A stretch of 64,000 bases of DNA, taken from an uncultured Eubacterium sp. (GTDB taxonomy: Bacteria; Bacillota; Clostridia; Lachnospirales; Lachnospiraceae). Both the position numbers and the translations under genes were made by a program. The notes under the pieces are model-generated. The model was given only the letters and a program-made list of their open reading frames with translations. It was not told the DNA's origin and searched no databases. The DNA is taken from contig CAJTZF010000010.1 in NCBI GenBank assembly GCA_910584245.1, forward strand, positions 1 through 64,000, written 5' to 3'. Below are positions 62,045-64,000 of the stretch, piece after piece. Every line of letters begins with the position of its first letter. The stretch's first letter is position 1.

Positions 62045-62734
62045 ATGCAGCATATACTGATTGCGGACGATAACGAGGATATCCGGGAGGTTTTGGGTAT
62101 GTACGTAGTAAAGGAAGGATTTGAACCTGTGCTGGCATCAGATGGAATCGAGGCATTTGAGATGTTTAAAAAGTGTAATCCGGCAGTGGTGCTACTGGAT
62201 ATTATGATGCCAGGGATGGATGGATACAAGGTGTGTAAAAAGATTCGTGAGACGTCGGATGTGCCTATTATTCTTATTACGGCAAAAGGTGAGGACTATG
62301 AGCGGGTTATGGGACTGGATATCGGTGCGGATGACTATGTTGTAAAGCCATTTAGCCCGAGCGAAGTTATGGCAAGGGTACGCGCCGTTCTGCGCCGCAT
62401 GGGACGGGTGCTGGGGACCTCAGATAAAAAAGTACTTACGATCGGGGATTTGACGATTAATATCGAAGCTTACACGGTGTTTGTCGGCGCCGAGAAGGTA
62501 CCTATGACAAAAAAGGAAGTGGAGACGATGTGGATTTTAGCAGGAAATCCGAGCAAGGTTTTCACCCGGGATAATTTGCTGGACAGCCTTTGGGGACAGG
62601 ATTATTTTGGCGACAGCCGCACCGTCGATTCGCATATTAAAAGGCTTCGGGCGAAGCTGGACAAGGTGGAGCATCCTGATTGGGAGATCAAGACGATATG
62701 GGGACTTGGTTATAAGTTCGAGATAAATGTCTGA
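62045..62734 (+). CDS. OmpR/PhoB-family response regulator
   Basis: A 229-residue two-domain regulator: receiver with phospho-acceptor Asp52 (LLDIMMPGMDG), VKPF, then a winged-helix DNA-binding domain (about 130-228, SLWGQDYFGDSRTVDSHIKRLRAKL). ATG 62045 follows GGGGAG at 62033. It is followed after 12 bases by the histidine kinase, forming a standard two-component pair. Target genes are unknown; copper or envelope stress are only guesses from the neighbours. Confidence 0.9.
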   Translation: MQHILIADDNEDIREVLGMYVVKEGFEPVLASDGIEAFEMFKKCNPAVVLLDIMMPGMDGYKVCKKIRETSDVPIILITAKGEDYERVMGLDIGADDYVVKPFSPSEVMARVRAVLRRMGRVLGTSDKKVLTIGDLTINIEAYTVFVGAEKVPMTKKEVETMWILAGNPSKVFTRDNLLDSLWGQDYFGDSRTVDSHIKRLRAKLDKVEHPDWEIKTIWGLGYKFEINV

Positions 62735-62746
62735 CGGAGGTTGGTT

Positions 62747-64000
62747 TTGAAAAAGATTTTCTGGAGAGTCGGTATTTATTTTGCCGTTGCGCTCGTTATT
62801 ATGACGGCGGTCGCCGGACTTGTCTTTACGAGGTTTAATACCCGCAATATTATGGGGGTTTATAAAGCGGAATTAAAAGGCATTGCACGCAGCGTGTCCG
62901 AACAAATAAGCGAGGCAATGGCGGGAAATGACAGCGAGGATTTTCTCGCATATCTCAGCGCGTTAAAGGATTTTGGTGAATTTCGGAACACGGATATTTG
63001 GGTATTGGCGAATCCCTCGGCGGACACGCCGTTGGATGAATCCTATACAAATGTAGATGTGAACAAATTGAATGTAAAAGAAAAGAATATGAATGCGTTG
63101 ATCCGCGCCGCCTGTAACGGAAAGACGAAGAGCTACACTGGATACGACAGTATTTATGAAAAGGATATGATTCATCTCGCTACACCTGTGAAAAATACCA
63201 GAGGGGAAAATGTTGGCGTTGTTTTAGTAACTGGTGAGATCGATTATCAGCAGGCTTCCGTTGTACAATATCAGAAATATATGATTTTAAGCGTTGTGAT
63301 TGCGCTGATTATTGCGCTGGCCATAGCCGCTTTTTTCTCACGTCAGCTCGTGCGTCCGATTATCCGGATTAAGGAGATCGCCCTGCGGATGGCGGCGGGG
63401 GAATATGCACAAAATACGAAAATACGTCGCCGGGATGAGCTTGGTATGCTGGCGAACAGTATGGATATACTGTCTGCAAAGCTGGTAGAGGCAGAGGAGT
63501 TCCGCGAAAACCTGGAGCAGAACCGCCGTGATTTCTTTTCTAATGTATCTCATGAGCTGCGGACGCCGATTACAGTCGTCAAGGGGTATGCAGAGACGCT
63601 GGCGGATGGATATGTCGAGGACGAAAAGAAGCAGAAGGAGTATTTTGACCGGATTTTAAATGAATGCGCCGGAATGGAACGGCTCGTATCCGATTTGTTG
63701 ATTTTATCCAAAATGCAGAACCCGGATTTTGTGATGGATACGGAAATATTAAATGTAATTGCGGTGATGCAGGATTCCCTGCGGAGCATAAGAGTGCTTA
63801 TGAATGAGAAACGTATTCACTCTACCCTGGACTATGATGATGAGTGTTCACTTATTGATGGCGATTATGACAGGATCCGGCAGTTATTTCTTGTACTGCT
63901 TCAAAATGCGGTAAAGTATGCGGATGAGGATACGGAAATCCGAGTCAGAATCAGCCGGGGTGAGGAGGTAATCACGATATCGGTTGAGGATACCGGCATG
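62747..64000 (+). CDS. Sensor histidine kinase (3' end cut by the window)
   Basis: At least 418 residues, running off the window. The start is TTG 62747, 6 bases after CGGAGG. Membrane helices near 8-28 and 180-202 flank an outer sensor domain. A HAMP segment follows (about 203-255, RQLVRPIIRIKEIALRMA), then the HisKA box with His269 in NVSHELRTPITVVKGYAE, and the start of the ATP-binding domain (LLQNAVKYADE, DTGM) where the sequence ends. It pairs with the response regulator just before it. Confidence 0.9.
   Translation, partial: MKKIFWRVGIYFAVALVIMTAVAGLVFTRFNTRNIMGVYKAELKGIARSVSEQISEAMAGNDSEDFLAYLSALKDFGEFRNTDIWVLANPSADTPLDESYTNVDVNKLNVKEKNMNALIRAACNGKTKSYTGYDSIYEKDMIHLATPVKNTRGENVGVVLVTGEIDYQQASVVQYQKYMILSVVIALIIALAIAAFFSRQLVRPIIRIKEIALRMAAGEYAQNTKIRRRDELGMLANSMDILSAKLVEAEEFRENLEQNRRDFFSNVSHELRTPITVVKGYAETLADGYVEDEKKQKEYFDRILNECAGMERLVSDLLILSKMQNPDFVMDTEILNVIAVMQDSLRSIRVLMNEKRIHSTLDYDDECSLIDGDYDRIRQLFLVLLQNAVKYADEDTEIRVRISRGEEVITISVEDTGM

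Noticed and set aside
1..64000. tRNA or rRNA genes, insertion sequences, integrases, prophage or CRISPR
   Set aside because: None was recognised by eye on either strand. This is not proof of absence for very small or decayed elements.

Overview
The window comes from a low-to-moderate GC, Gram-positive, spore-forming Clostridia, most likely a gut Lachnospiraceae. This rests on the gene types: AddAB recombination nuclease, ClpC, RadA, a SpoIIQ-like protein, lysine-rich SH3/Ig-like secreted wall proteins, a giant secreted GH10-GH43 xylan enzyme, AGGAGG-type ribosome sites, TTG starts and Firmicutes-style promoters. No species can be named from the sequence alone.

Left third (1-17340): one long plus-strand cell-surface glycan operon. 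It starts with a CDP-glycerol-transferase/GT4 fusion, a membrane acyltransferase and a YfhO-type membrane protein. A WecE-like sugar aminotransferase, an ArnC-like lipid-carrier glycosyltransferase and a WecD-like N-acyltransferase follow. An embedded acyl-carrier cassette comes next: ACP, SDR reductase, AAC(3)-fold acyltransferase, adenylating ligase, second ACP and KAS III. A GNAT-metallo-beta-lactamase fusion and two ArnE/F-like small membrane proteins close the run. rmlA follows with its own promoter. The set reads as a pathway that makes a dTDP-4-amino-4,6-dideoxyhexose, acylates it with a purpose-built acyl chain, and presents it on a lipid carrier. It is the strongest candidate for an unusual system.

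Middle (17400-43740): mostly housekeeping. It holds a degenerate SpoIIQ-like M23 protein, 6S RNA, NAD synthetase, the addBA pair, a methyltransferase, a glucosaminidase-like SH3 protein, a cohesin-like membrane protein, ClpC, RadA and an HAD phosphatase. It also holds a 56-residue minus-strand small gene, the 1519-residue xylanase/GH43 protein and a DUF4253 protein.

Right-middle (43743-52310): a YczE-type membrane protein, then two tandem modules. Each consists of a small Sec-secreted protein, a stem-loop, membrane permease genes and a short ABC ATPase; the second also has a lipoprotein. They look like a pair of secreted-effector/ABC systems built on the same plan.

Right end (52365-64000): a split OatA-like pair (separate AT3 and SGNH proteins) runs divergently from a BlaI/BlaR1-like regulator pair. 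Two BlaI-type operators sit on the two predicted transcription starts. The BlaR1-like sensor has no penicillin-binding domain. Then come an NlpC/P60 hydrolase, RidA, a copper ATPase with a built-in C-terminal CopZ-like domain that may also be made separately, an Ig-like secreted protein, and a response regulator with a histidine kinase cut by the window edge.
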